From Monocercomonoides exilis (taxonomy: Eukaryota; Preaxostyla; Oxymonadida; Polymastigidae): DNA of 64,000 nt. The stretch covers positions 2,346,501-2,410,500 of the forward strand of contig LSRY02000001.1 of assembly GCA_001643675.2 (NCBI GenBank), read 5' to 3'. Made by a program: the position numbers and the translations under genes. Under the pieces are notes generated by a model, which saw only the letters and a program-made list of their open reading frames with translations, ran no database searches and was not told the DNA's origin. Positions 1-11,599 of the stretch are shown here, piece after piece; positions within the stretch are counted from its first letter, which is position 1; each line of letters begins with the position of its first letter.

Positions 1-701
1 GTTTGTCCTTTCCCTCCGAACTACAGCACAGAAAATCCAATGGCTTTCATCTTTGCTCAGAAACTTGAATATAAATCGATTCAGACTTCACAGATGCACA
101 TTAGAATTGCTAATGCTAACACTGAGGATAAAAAGTTCAAAATTACAAATTGGCTTCAATAGCCCAGCTGAATTGCTAAATTCTTTGTATAAAGCAAATT
201 ATTTCATTTGAAAAATTGGCTTCTAGTGGATGCAAAATCACCTCTTTAAGCAAAATGACTAAATCAAATAAATATGTCTTTTCAGATGCCGAGAAAAATT
301 GATAACAACTGAATGAAGATGGGGAAAATGATAATTTTCATGCATTTTCTTCAGGAATCGTTTGTTTGAATTTGAATAGAAAACGAATCATGTTACATTC
401 ACAAAATGATTTAAGTGGCAACCTTTGAAAACGCAATGCTGATAAATAAAATACAAAAAACGTAGAGCAAATAGGAATTTGCAATAAATTCCAGCCTTGA
501 AAACATTGTATTTTACAAAATAAATTAATATTTAATCATTATCTCAAATTATTTATTATGGTTGAATAATATCAGATGATTTTGCAAATGAAAATCGCAA
601 AACTGTCATGGTGTAACTATAACAAACACATAAGTTCGATATCAAGAATACGATCTTCAGCCATAATATTGTCACTAAATAATTGAAGAGGTTGAAATTT
701 C
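1..701. other. AT-rich 5' flank, no gene seen
   Basis: I see no sustained reading frame under either the standard code or a TAA/TAG = Gln code. The last part is the upstream region of the surface protein gene that starts at 702. No promoter motif could be recognised with confidence. Confidence 0.5.
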
Positions 702-3700
702 ATGTTAAAATCAAGAGTGAATATTGTTTTAGTTATTTTTTGCGTATTGTTTCTAACATAAGAAGCACAAACAATTACTTCTATTAATAATGTTAAAAAT
801 GGAGTAGACAGAGCATCAGCAAATGAAACAAAAGAAAATTTGTTGAAGCATGTTACTATTTATGTGGGTCAAAGTGGCACCTCAGATGCAAATGGGGAAA
901 CATTTGAAACACCAGTGAATACTCTGGGAAAAGCAAACACTTTACTTACAGGCGATCCAGCGGAAGGGGGATATCACATTAAAGTTATTTCAACTGGCGA
1001 ACTTTCCGCAAGCGAAGCTGTAGCATTTGACAAAGAAAAGGGAGTCACCGTTGTGGGAGTCGCAAAACAGGAAAATGATGACGGAACCGAAATCGAAACC
1101 GAAGCAAAGGCAACAATCGTTTGCTCTATTGGAGATACCGTTGTTCTTTTTACTTGCACGCAAACAGTGGAATTCAGGGAGATCTCCTTTAAATTTGGAA
1201 CACTTATTGGAACGAATTCATTGATTTGCGCAACAACTGGTTCAACTTCGCTGAGATTAATTAGCTGCGATTTTGTGCGACCGACTCCACAGACACCCGG
1301 AGGAAATGGCGAAGGAGACGAATCACAACCGCTAGGAACCACTCTTGTGAAAGTGGAAGCAGGCACATTGACGATGGAAACAGTTATAGGCACAGCCACC
1401 GAGAATCCAATTTCGTTTTCAACATCGCCATTTTTGATTACTGGAGTGACAAAGGTTTCTTTGAAAGATTTGCAATTGTCAGAGATTACATCAAAAACAG
1501 GTCCTTTGATGAAAATTGCATCAGAATCAGCAGTTAAAATGGAAGTGTCACTTGATGGATGCTCATTTACAAAATGTGCATCAGAAGAAGCATCAGCAGA
1601 TACAGCAACAAGTGGAGCACTTTATGTTGAAAGCGAACACGCTGGAAGTTCATTTACTATTGGAGATACAGCAACAACAACATTCACTTCATGCGCTTGT
1701 GCCTATGGGAAGTCTGGTGGGATATATCTGAAAATGACAGGAATTATAGAAGCTAATAAATTGGCATGGCCAGACACAGAAAGCAATTTGGTGTTTAGTG
1801 GATGCACAGCTGGATCAAAAAGTACAGGATTATATCTTGATGTGCCTGTTAATCTTCATGAAGAAATAGCAGTCTCGATGAAGTGTGGTTTTGCTTCAAG
1901 CTATATAAGAGGAACAAATGATTGGTATGTTGCAGCGAAAGGACCCGATGGATGTGATGTTGATTTTACAGCCACATATTTCGATCCAGAACAACCACCA
2001 ACACCGCCCACTCCAATCTCCGTTGTTTATTTGAAATGCGATGCCAACGATACTGGGTTATCATTCCATGAACCAATTGGTAGCTTTTCAAGCTCTTACA
2101 ATTTATTCACTTTCTCATCAAGTTTGAAGTTGTATTCGATGAGAATAATTGCTGACGATGATATGATCAAAGCAGAAGCAATGATTTTTGATAGAAGTGA
2201 TCAATTGACAATTGAAGGAATTGAGAATACCGAAGGAATGAATCAATATGCGAATATTGATTGTGATGTTGGCCCAGAAAGCAATTTGTTTACGTGCAAA
2301 AAAAGTGTCACTTTCAAATACCTTTCATTTGTTTTCCCATTGTCTTTAAGTTCAAAGGGGAAAAGTCAGTTTGTTAAAGTGACGGATTCATTTGCTTTGA
2401 TCATCTCAGAAGGTGTGGATGCAAAGCTTGCAATAATCCATTGCAGATTTATTCGGCCACATGAAAATGAAAGCGAAAAAGAGAATGTTGTTGATTTTCA
2501 CTTGTGAAAGTGAATGGAGGCGCTTTAAATATGAGCAACGTGGAATGTGTTGATGAGAGCAACAAAGCAACATTCCAAAGCCCGTTGTTTGAAATTGAAG
2601 GAGCAAGCGATATTGTGATTGATTCAGTGAGCATCAGCAATGTGAAAGTGAAAGAAGGAGCAGCGATAAGCATCAAAGATGGGAAAGACACGGCCTCGAA
2701 AGTGTCAATCGAAGGATTGAATGTTCAAGAAGTGAGTTCAGAGAATGGAGAAAGTGCAGGGTTGGGAATCATTCTCAGTTCAGAAGAATCTTCAGTGTCG
2801 ATTGGAAGGGAAAGCAAGTGCACATTCAAATCTTGCTCAGCGCAAGAAGGGAAAGCAGGAGCAATGTATATTGAGATGGAGAAGGCGATATCGAACTTGG
2901 AGCTTCCAGCCGAGGGCAATCTGGAGATTGACGAGACAAACACAGGGAAAGATTCGTCAGGAGCGTCGTTGTGCATTGTTTTCCCCGACTTTGAGGAGTT
3001 CAGCCAACAAGAAGATGCCTTTGAGTTTGCGAAGGATTACAGCGATGAATCAGCAGCTGGGTGGATTGTTGGAGCAGCTGATGTGGATGCAAAGCCCATT
3101 GATGTGTGTGAGAAATATCTGAAGAAAGAGAAAGATGAAGGAAAGAAAGAGGAAGAGGGGAAGGAAGAGGGGAAGGGAGATGGAATAGAAAAACAGGGAT
3201 TTGATAAAAGCAACGAATCAAAGCCATTTGCTTGGTGGATAATTGTTGTGATTTTAGCTTGTATGATTGTTGTTATTGTGGTTGTATTTTCTGTTCTTCT
3301 TTTTGTTGAGAAGAAGAAGAACTCAAAGAAGAGGTGGGTGAACGAAAATGATGATGAGGAGGAAGAAGAAGGGAAAAAAGAGGAGGAGGATAAGAAGACA
3401 AAACACATTATGCAAAGAGAAAAAGAAAGGAAAGGAAAAGACAGAACAACAAATAATCCTGTGAAAGAAGCAAATTCAAATGGAAATGGAAATGAATTTA
3501 CCAAACGAAATTTGAGCAGCACAAGAAACAACATCAACAAGTCAAAAGAACAATTGCAGAAAGCTGAAAGAAAGGAAGGAATTAGTAGTGAATTTATTGA
3601 AGAGACATTAAGACAGGTTTTATCTTCTTCTTCTTCTTCTTCTTCTTCTTCTTCTTCTTCTTCTTCCTCAACATCTTCTTCTTCTTCTTCTTCTTCCTCA

Positions 3701-4111
3701 ACATCTTCTTCTTCTTCTTCTTCTTCCTCAACATCTTCTTCTTCTTCTTTGATGAATAAAGAAGGATTGCAAGCAAACGGAATGAATGTGAATTTGAAAG
3801 AATTTGTGACAGAAACAAACACTTTTTCGCTGCAATCAAACAAACAAAATGAAGAAACAAGAATGACAGATGGAGAAATCTATGAAAATAGCTCAGAGGA
3901 AAAAGAGATTAAGAAAAGAAAAAAAGGAAAGAAAGCAAAAAGAAAGAAAGAGAAAAAAACAGAACATTTAATAGCGAATATCGAATTGGATAATGAAGAA
4001 GCAATGGAGGAAGAACAAGAAGAGAGTGAAGATGTTAAACAGGAACAAAAGAAAAGGAAGAAGAAGAAGAAAACAAAGAAACTCGAAAGTACTGAAGAAG
4101 AAGAAATATGA
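702..4111 (+). CDS. Membrane-anchored right-handed beta-helix surface protein (frameshifted)
   Basis: ATG at 702 opens a signal peptide (hydrophobic core NIVLVIFCVLFLT, residues 7-19) followed in frame by TAA at 759-761, then EAQT; read as Gln the frame runs on unbroken. The ectodomain has the G-x-S-G-T-S-D-A-N-G...T-P-V-N-T motif near residue 57 and repeated beta-helix units with paired Cys (GCSFTKC, FTSCAC), as in polymorphic outer-membrane-like proteins of oxymonads. The frame breaks at a T4 run (2495-2498). One extra T would join ENVVDF to SLVKVNGG, which matches the internal paralogous unit TTLVKVEAGT near 1340. After the break come more repeats, a single membrane helix (WWIIVVILACMIVVIVVV, about 3235-3290) and a cytoplasmic tail of poly-Ser (from TCT/TTC repeats 3619-3750) and Lys/Glu clusters, ending in TGA. 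It is likely displayed at the cell surface. The break is either a sequencing error or a young pseudogene. Confidence 0.75.
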
Positions 4112-5222
4112 AGAACAAGAATATTAAACAGCTAAAAAAAAACGAATTTAGATCAAAAAAAAATGTGTTGAATAAGAAAGAATTAGAAGGCAATTTGAAG
4201 ATTACTTGTTTCAAATGACTAATTTATTTCCCCCCCCTTTTTTTTTCCTTGAATTCTGGATGATATTTGCGAGATTTCAATGAAAGATGATTGTTTGCAC
4301 TGAAAAGAAAAAGATTTTAAATAAACAAGATAGAGAAAAGATAACAAAATGCATTGAGGAAGAGAAAAATTAATTTCGCATTGAAAGAAAGAAAGAAAGA
4401 AAGGTTGATAGATACTTTCGAAAGATTTGAAGAAAAGACGATTTTCTGAGAATGAAAGAAGAAATTGATAGAAATGGAGGGATTTATTCAAAAAAGAAGA
4501 AAAGAAATGAAAATGAAGAAAGAAATGAATTTATATCTAAAAATACGCGAAGCGGATGAAATTTCATTTTAAACACGAGATTCTAATAATACATAATAAA
4601 GCATTGTTATCTGATTAGCTCCTTTTGTCGAAGTTTTCTTTTGTCCTCTTTTTTTTCTCATTTTCTTTTTGAGAAATCGTGATGCTTATCTTCTTTGATT
4701 AATTTCTCATTTCATTTAGAAAATCTTGACTTCACAAGAAAAGTTTTATTTCTGATTTTCTCATTGAAATATCAACAGATTTTCTTTGAGAAGCTCTTCA
4801 TTGTTATTGCAATGAAGCTTATTTTTTGTTAATATCACTTTCTTTTCTTATTCTTTTTCTTATTCTTATTCTTTTTTTTCACCTTTATTTTTTCAGATTT
4901 GTGCAAAAATGATTTTATTTTCTGAAAATTGAGAAATTTCTTTTGTAATCAATTTGATTGAAATCACTATTTTTTTTATTAACATGTACTTTTTTCATTG
5001 AATGGCTTCCTTTGTTGTTCTTCTGTGTAACTCATCTCTTTTATTCTATTTTGTGTTCAATCTTTGTTTAAAAGAATTTTCATTATTCTTTTTTTGAAAA
5101 AGAAAGCAAAAACATCATTTGAAAAAGCTCATTAATTTTCGATTTCACACATTGGAAAAAAAAATTAAAAGAAAAGAAAAAAAATAATTATTGAGCAATA
5201 AAATTAATAAAATCACATTTTC
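4112..5222. other. AT-rich intergenic region
   Basis: Contains runs of A and T and short GAAA repeats (4383-4402). No gene is supported. It lies between two convergent genes, so it should hold both 3' ends. Confidence 0.5.
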
Positions 5223-6553
5223 TCAAACATTTACAAGATAATCAAAAATATCCAATGACAATGCATCGTCAAAAAAATATTTATTACTTAGAAAATCAAA
5301 TGTTTTATGAAAGCTTGTGACAACATCTTCATATCCTTCTTCTTCCATCTTTTCAAATATCTTTCTTTTCAGCTCTTTTCTTTTCATTTCTTCGATTTCA
5401 TCTTTCTTCTTTTCTTTCAATCTTCTTGAAACATTCATAAAAAATTTCAAGATTTTGGCTGCAATCTCGTCATCCTTTGCTGATTTATGAATCTCTTCCA
5501 AAGCAACATCAACAGCTCCGCTTTGCCACAAGCTGCCAATTTTCACAACTCTGCGGCCTGATGCTTCTTCAAATGGATAAATGCATTTCTCGCTTATTTC
5601 TCTGTAATTATCCCTCGATGCACGAAGCACCCCAACAATGCTGCTGAAAAGCTCAACATATTCTTCATTCCACAAATAACAGTTCCCAAAGAAAAAAGAG
5701 AGTGTTTGCATCCATCTCAATGTGGTAATCATTTCTTCCTTTTCTTTTCTCTCCCCCCCCTTTTTATTTTTCTTCCAATCCACACTTTTTGACAGCTCTT
5801 CCAATTCTCTTGCTGCCTCTCTTGCAAAATGTTGCTCAACCACAATCACTTTTTCCAAGCTATTGTCATCCCAAAGTCTGGAGACTAAAAACCTCCAAGC
5901 AGACTGATAGGCAAGGCGAGTGAGATTGTGATATTCCTGGTGATGTTGGATAATCTCTTTGATTTCATTCAAATACAGTTCTTGTTCAATTTTCTATAAA
6001 AATCGAAAAATATGCAAAAATGTCAAAAAGGAAAAAGAAGTGTTCAAACAATAAATCTTAAGTTACATAAAGCCAGTAAAGCCATTTCCACTTCTTTTCG
6101 AGTATCCTCGCTTTCCTCTTTCTTTGACGCAGCTTTCAGAAGGCAAGGCACGCAAATTGAAAGCAATTCCGAAGAAATCCACATGTTCAATAAAAGATAG
6201 CATTCGCAAAGATCAGTCTGCAGCTTTTCGTTCTTTTCATCTTTTTTCTTTTTTTCTTCAAGAATCATTCTCTCAATTTTTCTACTCAACAATGATGTAT
6301 TTAAGTTATTAATCCAAATGTCTTTCAATGCTTTGAAATGTCCAATATGCTTCAGCAACAGAAATGCATTCTCCAAAGTCAATTTCTTTTTTTCAATCAT
6401 TTTGTCAATTTCATTGAACAATTCTCTCGTAAAAACATATTTGAATTCATCTATATCCATCTCTTCTATAACTTCATTCATTTCAACAATTATCGCTTTC
6501 TGTTCATCTTCAATGCAATGTTTAAGCTTAAAAAATAATTCTTCAATAAAAAA
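5223..6553 (-). CDS. Two-exon helical (ARM/HEAT-like) family protein, copy 1
   Basis: Exon 2 is 5223-5993 and exon 1 is 6050 to about 6553, joined across a 56-bp phase-0 intron (5994-6049) that begins GTTTGA and ends ATAG. Exon 1 carries DEQKAIIVEMNEVIEEMD and a helical stretch ending LLKAASKKEESEDTRKEVEM; exon 2 starts KIEQELYLNEIKEII and contains LTRLAYQSAWRFL, a hydrophobic central block and the family C-terminus FEKMEEEGYEDVVTSFH. The protein is about 410 residues, all-helical, with no signal peptide or membrane segment, so it is probably cytosolic or nuclear. The helix pattern resembles armadillo/HEAT repeats, but no function is known to me. Stop is TGA. No ATG lies in frame upstream of FFIEELF; the start is uncertain, either ATG at 6481 or a further 5' exon. 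It is divergently oriented to the unit at 7 kb. Confidence 0.7.
5994..6049 (-). other. 56-bp spliceosomal intron of family copy 1
   Basis: Donor GTTTGA, acceptor TTTTTATAG, phase 0. Removing it joins two reading frames that are both conserved with the other copies, and the donor coincides with the apparent TGA stop of exon 1, as in the sister genes. Confidence 0.7.
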
Positions 6554-7445
6554 TTAAACAAAGAACCACAATCACTAGCATTTCAAATGCAACGATAAAT
6601 GCACACTATAGAATTTTTCAGTTACGCTTTTTGCCTGCATTTTTATATGAACATTTTATTCAAAAAACAATAAAAATTTTTATCATTCACATTGAACAAG
6701 CATTTGTTTGTTTTGTCGAAAATACACGATAACAAAATCTCAAAAATAGTCATTAATAATGTCACGTTCACACCATTCTTTATCGTCTTGGCACTTTTGA
6801 AAAGTGATTGTTAAGAAAAAAAATGTTCAAATTAATTAAGTTTGTTGTTATGGATTCAATGATCAAATGGTTATGTTTGAACTGGAATATCAATCAGCAA
6901 AATGAGTGTTGATAAATGAAATTAACCTGCAGAATTACAAACAAAATTTCACGAGGAAAAAACAGACAATGATGGAGATGCAAAATTTTTGAAATTCAAT
7001 CTGATGATTTTTGGTAATTGGATGGCCAAGGGGAATACAACAATTTCATCAATCACACAAAAAGACATAATGTATGTAATTTATATTGTTCTATATATTG
7101 TGAAGATATTTCCGTCTGTATCCTTTCCAAAGTCCAGGAATGTGAGTTATTGTTGAAATGGCCAATCTCCGCTTTGTGGAGCAATATGATGAGAATGGAG
7201 CAGATTATTATATAGGCATTGGGAAATAAATGAAGTTACGGAAGTTACATGATTTTCATGATTTTTATTTGGAGCAAGAGATGAAAACAAATTCAACTGA
7301 TGTTTTGTTGAATGAAGATTTATGGATGGAATTCTGTGAAGGACAAACTCCTCATAAAATTATATAGCATTTTGGAGCTGAAGGCAAAGGAGAAGCTTTT
7401 TGGACAAGGAAAGCAACTGGCAATATCGAGGGAAAGATATTTATA
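6361..7445. repeat. Segmental duplication, copy A (partner 27061-28120)
   Basis: The 5' end of family copy 1, its upstream region and the start of the neighbouring unit are duplicated at 27061-28120. About 390 bp (6361-6752 versus 27061-27432) are almost identical; beyond that, identity drops but stays clear to about 7445. The gene bodies beyond the first ~30 conserved codons are much more divergent, so the boundary is sharp. Confidence 0.8.
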
Positions 7446-7532
7446 ACGAAAAAAGGCAAGGAAACAACAATTAGCAATGGAGCTGGAGAACAGCATTTCT
7501 TGATGGACATTTTGGTTATTTAATTGAAATGA
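7018..7532 (+). pseudogene. Unrecognised duplicated coding unit with TAA/TAG codons
   Basis: One frame from ATG 7158 to TGA 7530-7532 gives 124 residues when TAA (7239, 7521) and TAG are read as Gln; it contains FVEQYDENGADYYIGIGK and FGAEGKGEAFWTRKATGN. A second frame (7018-7215) encodes KVQECELLLKWPI, which recurs at 27.7 kb and, more diverged, on the minus strand at 17.1 kb. A third frame around 7380-7730 also stays open past a TAG. No single frame spans the unit, so it is either a decayed gene or a spliced gene whose introns I cannot place. I do not recognise the family. The copy at 27.7 kb carries extra indels. Confidence 0.35.
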
Positions 7533-7769
7533 AAACTTGTGTTTTGCAGAGTTTTTAACAGCTAAGCATTGTTGCGCCTTCTCATGAAGTTGAGAAACGT
7601 GAAATGAATATCATCAACTCTGTTTCAGTCTCTGCTTTTGAAAGATTTCCAAAACAAGTCAAACATGCTTCAGTTGTTTCTTATTTTTCACATTTGCGAT
7701 ATTTTCAGAAAGAACAGACAGAAGCCTTGGAACTTCAGCATCACAGCTCGCTTTTGATGAATTGAAATG

Positions 7770-8140
7770 GAAATATTCTTCTTCTTTTTCTTCTTTTTCT
7801 TCTTCTTCTTCTTCTTCTTCACCTTCTTCACCTTCTTCACCTTCTTCACCTTCTTCACCTTCTTCACCTTCTTCACCTTCTTCTTCTTCTTCTTCTTCTT
7901 CTTCTTCTTCTTCTTCTTCTTCTTCTTCTTCTTCTTCTTCTTCTTCTTTTCCTCCTCCTCCTCCTTCTTCTTCTTCTTCTTCTTCTTCTTCTTTTCCTCC
8001 TCCTCCTCCTTCTTCTTCTTCTTCTTCTTCTTCTTCTTTGCCTTTTTCTCTTCTTCCTCCATCATCATCATCATCCTCTTCTTCCTCTTCCTCCTCCTCC
8101 TTTTCTTCCTTTTCTTCGACAACTTCATTGATTGCCTTAT
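7770..8140. repeat. TTC/TCC microsatellite cluster
   Basis: About 370 bp of (TTC)n interrupted by (ACCTTCTTC) units, TTCCTCCTCC blocks and ATC repeats. The long apparent ORFs on both strands here (poly-Ser, poly-Phe, poly-Glu, poly-Lys) follow from the repeat alone. A short frame with FPKQVKHASVVSYFSHLRY and many Gln leads into it from 7570, so the tract may have been the Ser-rich tail of a gene. Confidence 0.8.
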
Positions 8141-10256
8141 ATAGCCATCGCAAAGTACAAATGAAGAAGAAACTGATACAGAACAAAAATGAACATTTTG
8201 CGAAGATGTTAAAGAGGACAAATGCATAATCACTCCAGAATAGATAATCTGGAAAAGGAAAAATGGCTTCACTTCGTTTCAGATTGAAAGCGACAAAAAA
8301 TGCGATTCATTGAATGGAATGCACTGAATCTCTTTCTTCTCGTTGTCAAACTTCCTCTTCATGTTCTACTCTCAAACTTCTCCTCAATTTCTCCTTTTGA
8401 TTCAAAGTCTTCCATGATTTATCCTTTTCTGCATTCGCCTGTTCTTGTTTGAATCAGCTTGATACTTTATTTGATGGCAATGGATGAGAAAAGGAAGCTA
8501 TAAGCTCTGAAGTGGATGCAATAACTTTGAAGTTGGGGAATAGAATCTTAACATACAGCTGAACAAGAGGAAAAAAAAGAAGAATAGGAAAATAGAGAAT
8601 TCTGTAAAGATAAGAGGACAAAGAATAAGTTGAATGCATGTTTGCAGATACAGGCTGTTGATTTTGCAAAACATATTCATATGAACACATCTTATTGAGG
8701 AAAGTGTTAATTCTGACAGCACAAGGCAAATGGATTGGAGACGAACAGGCGGAATATGCAGAGCTTAAAGAGAAAGAATTAAAGAATGAAGAATCAACGT
8801 CAAATACAGTCACGGCGATAAACTTATAATTCTCAGTTTATGAAGCGCTTCTATTTTGTTGAAGCTCAAATGAGTTTAGAAATTCATTTCTTCTTTATTT
8901 AGTTCATTGAATCATCAACTTCTTTTTCAATTAACTCATAAAAGATTTATTAAGAGTTTAATCCCTTCTTTCTGAACAGTTTTTTTTTCTAGTGAAAATT
9001 TAGCAACTCAGTCGAAGATAGATGTATCAAGTGGAAGTGAAATGAAGCATGCGAAATCGATCGAAGAAGCACACACAAATGCAGCAAATGCGAAGAAGAA
9101 AGGCAAAAAAGTGGAAGAAGAAGTTTTCATTTGAAAATTGAATCAAAGTTGGCAGTTCAATGAGAATTTTACAACCACTTTTCAATCAAGCGGTTTTGTG
9201 GCTTCAAAACCTGTTTCATCACAAACTTAATCATCAGATGCTTCAATTTTTAAAAAAATTCAGTTGCATCTTCTGAAATTCTTCAATATTTCATTCATCA
9301 ATCGGTTCCACCATTGTTTTCCTCTTTTCCAATTGTCACACAGAGATAATATCGTTTTCAAGAGAATATTTCTCATATTTTCTCAAATTCATCGCGTTGC
9401 ATCAATCATCCGTATGAAAAGCATCATTTGTTGCTTTTCTTCCTTCTCATTCACATCTATCATCACTTTCAATGGAAGAGCGTGAATCTCAATCAGAATG
9501 TTGGTTCATTCGACTTCTGAAAAAATCGGTTTGGCTTAATCTCTGCTCCGTGAACGAATTTGTGCTGTTTAAGGAATATTTAGCTGTTGAAGGACGATGA
9601 AAAATACAAATGAAATGCTTTGGACAGAATACACTAATCAGTCAAGAGAATGCTATTTCTTTGTATTCGTCGTTTTGGATTTCTTAATTTCTCTTGCTCA
9701 TTGGGAATTGGGTGAGGATATCATATTTTTGATGAATATTTGGCAAAGCAAGTTGGACTGAAATACAGAAAGAAAAAGCGGGAAAGAGAAAATGTCTGCG
9801 TTGAGAAGCTTCAATTAACACACAAACGACCAATAGAATAACGCTATCTTTCCATTCAAATTCATCTTACAAATCCTCTATTTTCATAGGGCTTTGATTT
9901 CTCTTTTTCAGTTCGATGAAATCTGAAGGAACGTGGAAAAACAAAGAAAGAAGTGAGAGGAACACAAAACTGCTGAAAATAACAGAGGAGAAGATTTTAA
10001 AGTTGATGAGTGAACTAGTGAACATTGATTTTTAACATATTTTTTTTTAGGTTGACAATTCATTCAACAAAGATTCTTGATGAAAGGAAAAGAAAAGAAT
10101 TTTAGATTTTTCTTTTTTTATTCTCCAAAAAGAAAGTAAAAACATGATTTAAATGATCCATTTATTTATTTATTTATTTATTTATTTTTTCATTTTGCGA
10201 AATGAATGAAAAAAGAGAAATTGAAAATAAAGAGTTACAAAATATAATGTATTTCC
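8141..10256. other. Intergenic region with weak coding remnants
   Basis: Mostly non-coding. A frame at 9142-9485 stays open for 114 codons if one TAA is read as Gln (FTTTFQSSGFVASKPVSSQT then TAA then SSDAS), and a short Lys/Glu-rich frame ends at 9138. Neither is recognisable. An (ATTT)n run sits at 10162-10191. Confidence 0.3.
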
Positions 10257-11569
10257 TCAAACATTCACAAAATATTCAGAAATTTTCAACAATGTTCCAA
10301 GAGAATATATTCCGTGAAGAAATTCAAATTTTTCATGAAAGCTTGCGATTGTATCTTCGTATCCTTCTTCTTCCAGCTTTTCAAAAAACTTCCTGTTCAA
10401 CTCTTTTCTTTTCGCTTCTTCCAATTCATCATCTGTCTTCTTTTTCAATCTTTTTGAAACATTCATAAAGAAATACAAGCAATTTCTCATCACATTGTCA
10501 TCCAACGTTGGCAGCTGCATCCCCTCCAAAACAGTATCAACAGCTCCTCCATTCAATAAATCTACAACTTTCACAACTCCCCATTTTGCTGCAGTTCTCA
10601 AGGAATAAATGCACTTGAAACTAATTTCTTCATTATTCCCTTTTGCTGCTCGATATATCTGTACAATGCTATTGATTAGCTCAACATTTTCTTCATTCCT
10701 CAATTTGTTTTTGTAAATATAAGAATTCAATGTTTGCAGCCATCTCACCAATGTAAGCTCTTCTTTCGCTTCTTCTTTGCTCATTTCCTCTTTTTTCTTC
10801 TTCCAATTCACGTTTCTTGTAAGCTCTTCCAATTCTCTTGCTGCTTCTCTTCCAAAATGCAGCTCATTCGCAATTGTATCTTCCAAATTTCTATCTTTGA
10901 AAAATCTATATATAAAAAACAGCCAAGCAGATTGATAGGCCAGATGAGTTAGATTTCTGTGTTTCTGCTGATGTTTGATGATTTCTGTAATTTCCTTCAA
11001 ATATAGTTCTTGTTTCACTTCCTAATCAGAAATAAAAAGGGAAAAAAGCAAACATGACAAAAATGAAAAAGAAATGTTCAAACAATACATTCGTTAATGT
11101 TGCTCAGCGCCAGCAAAGCCATTTCCACTTCCTTTTGTGCCTCCTCGTTTTCCTCTTTTACCGATGCAGCTTTCAGAAGGCAAGGGACTATAATTGAAAT
11201 TATTTCTCCAATTTCACTGGAATAATAATGCAAAGAAAGATAGCATTCGCAAAGATCAACAAGAAGACTTTCTTCATTTTCCTCATTTTTCTTTTCTTCT
11301 TCAATAATCATCTGTTCGAATCTTCCGCCCAGCAAAGAACTATGAAATCCATAAATCCACCAGCCAAAAAGGACTTTACAATATCCAATGCGTTTCAGCA
11401 ACAACAATGTATTTTCCATTGAAAGTTTCTTTTCTTCAATCATTTTGTATATTTTATCATACAATTCTTCGTTGAAAACTACTTCGAATTCTTCTTCATT
11501 CATTCCATCAACTATTTCATTCATTTCTTCAATTTTCTGTTTCTGTTCGGCTTCAGTGAATTGTTCCAT
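10257..11569 (-). CDS. Two-exon helical (ARM/HEAT-like) family protein, copy 2
   Basis: Exon 2 is 10257-11021 and exon 1 is 11084 to 11569, with a 62-bp phase-0 intron (11022-11083) starting GTTTGA and ending CTGATTAG. Exon 1 begins at ATG 11569 (MEQFTEAEQKQKIEEMNEIV) but homology may continue upstream through an in-frame TAA read as Gln (FQEKLSQ). Exon 2 holds EVKQELYLKEITEII, LTHLAYQSAWLFF, the charged linker VNWKKKKEEM and the C-terminal FEKLEEEGYEDTIASFH. It is entirely helical and charged, about 415 residues. Stop is TGA. It is the same family and orientation as copy 1. Function unknown. Confidence 0.72.
11022..11083 (-). other. 62-bp spliceosomal intron of family copy 2
   Basis: Donor GTTTGA, acceptor CTGATTAG, phase 0; same position in the protein as in the other copies. 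Confidence 0.7.
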
Positions 11570-11599
11570 CTGCGAAAGTTTCTCTTAAAAAATTGAAAA

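Noticed and set aside
7659-8272. Long Glu/Lys/Gly and poly-Ser ORFs on both strands
   Set aside because: Six-frame openness comes from TTC/TCC repeats; no start context or non-repetitive domain supports a gene.
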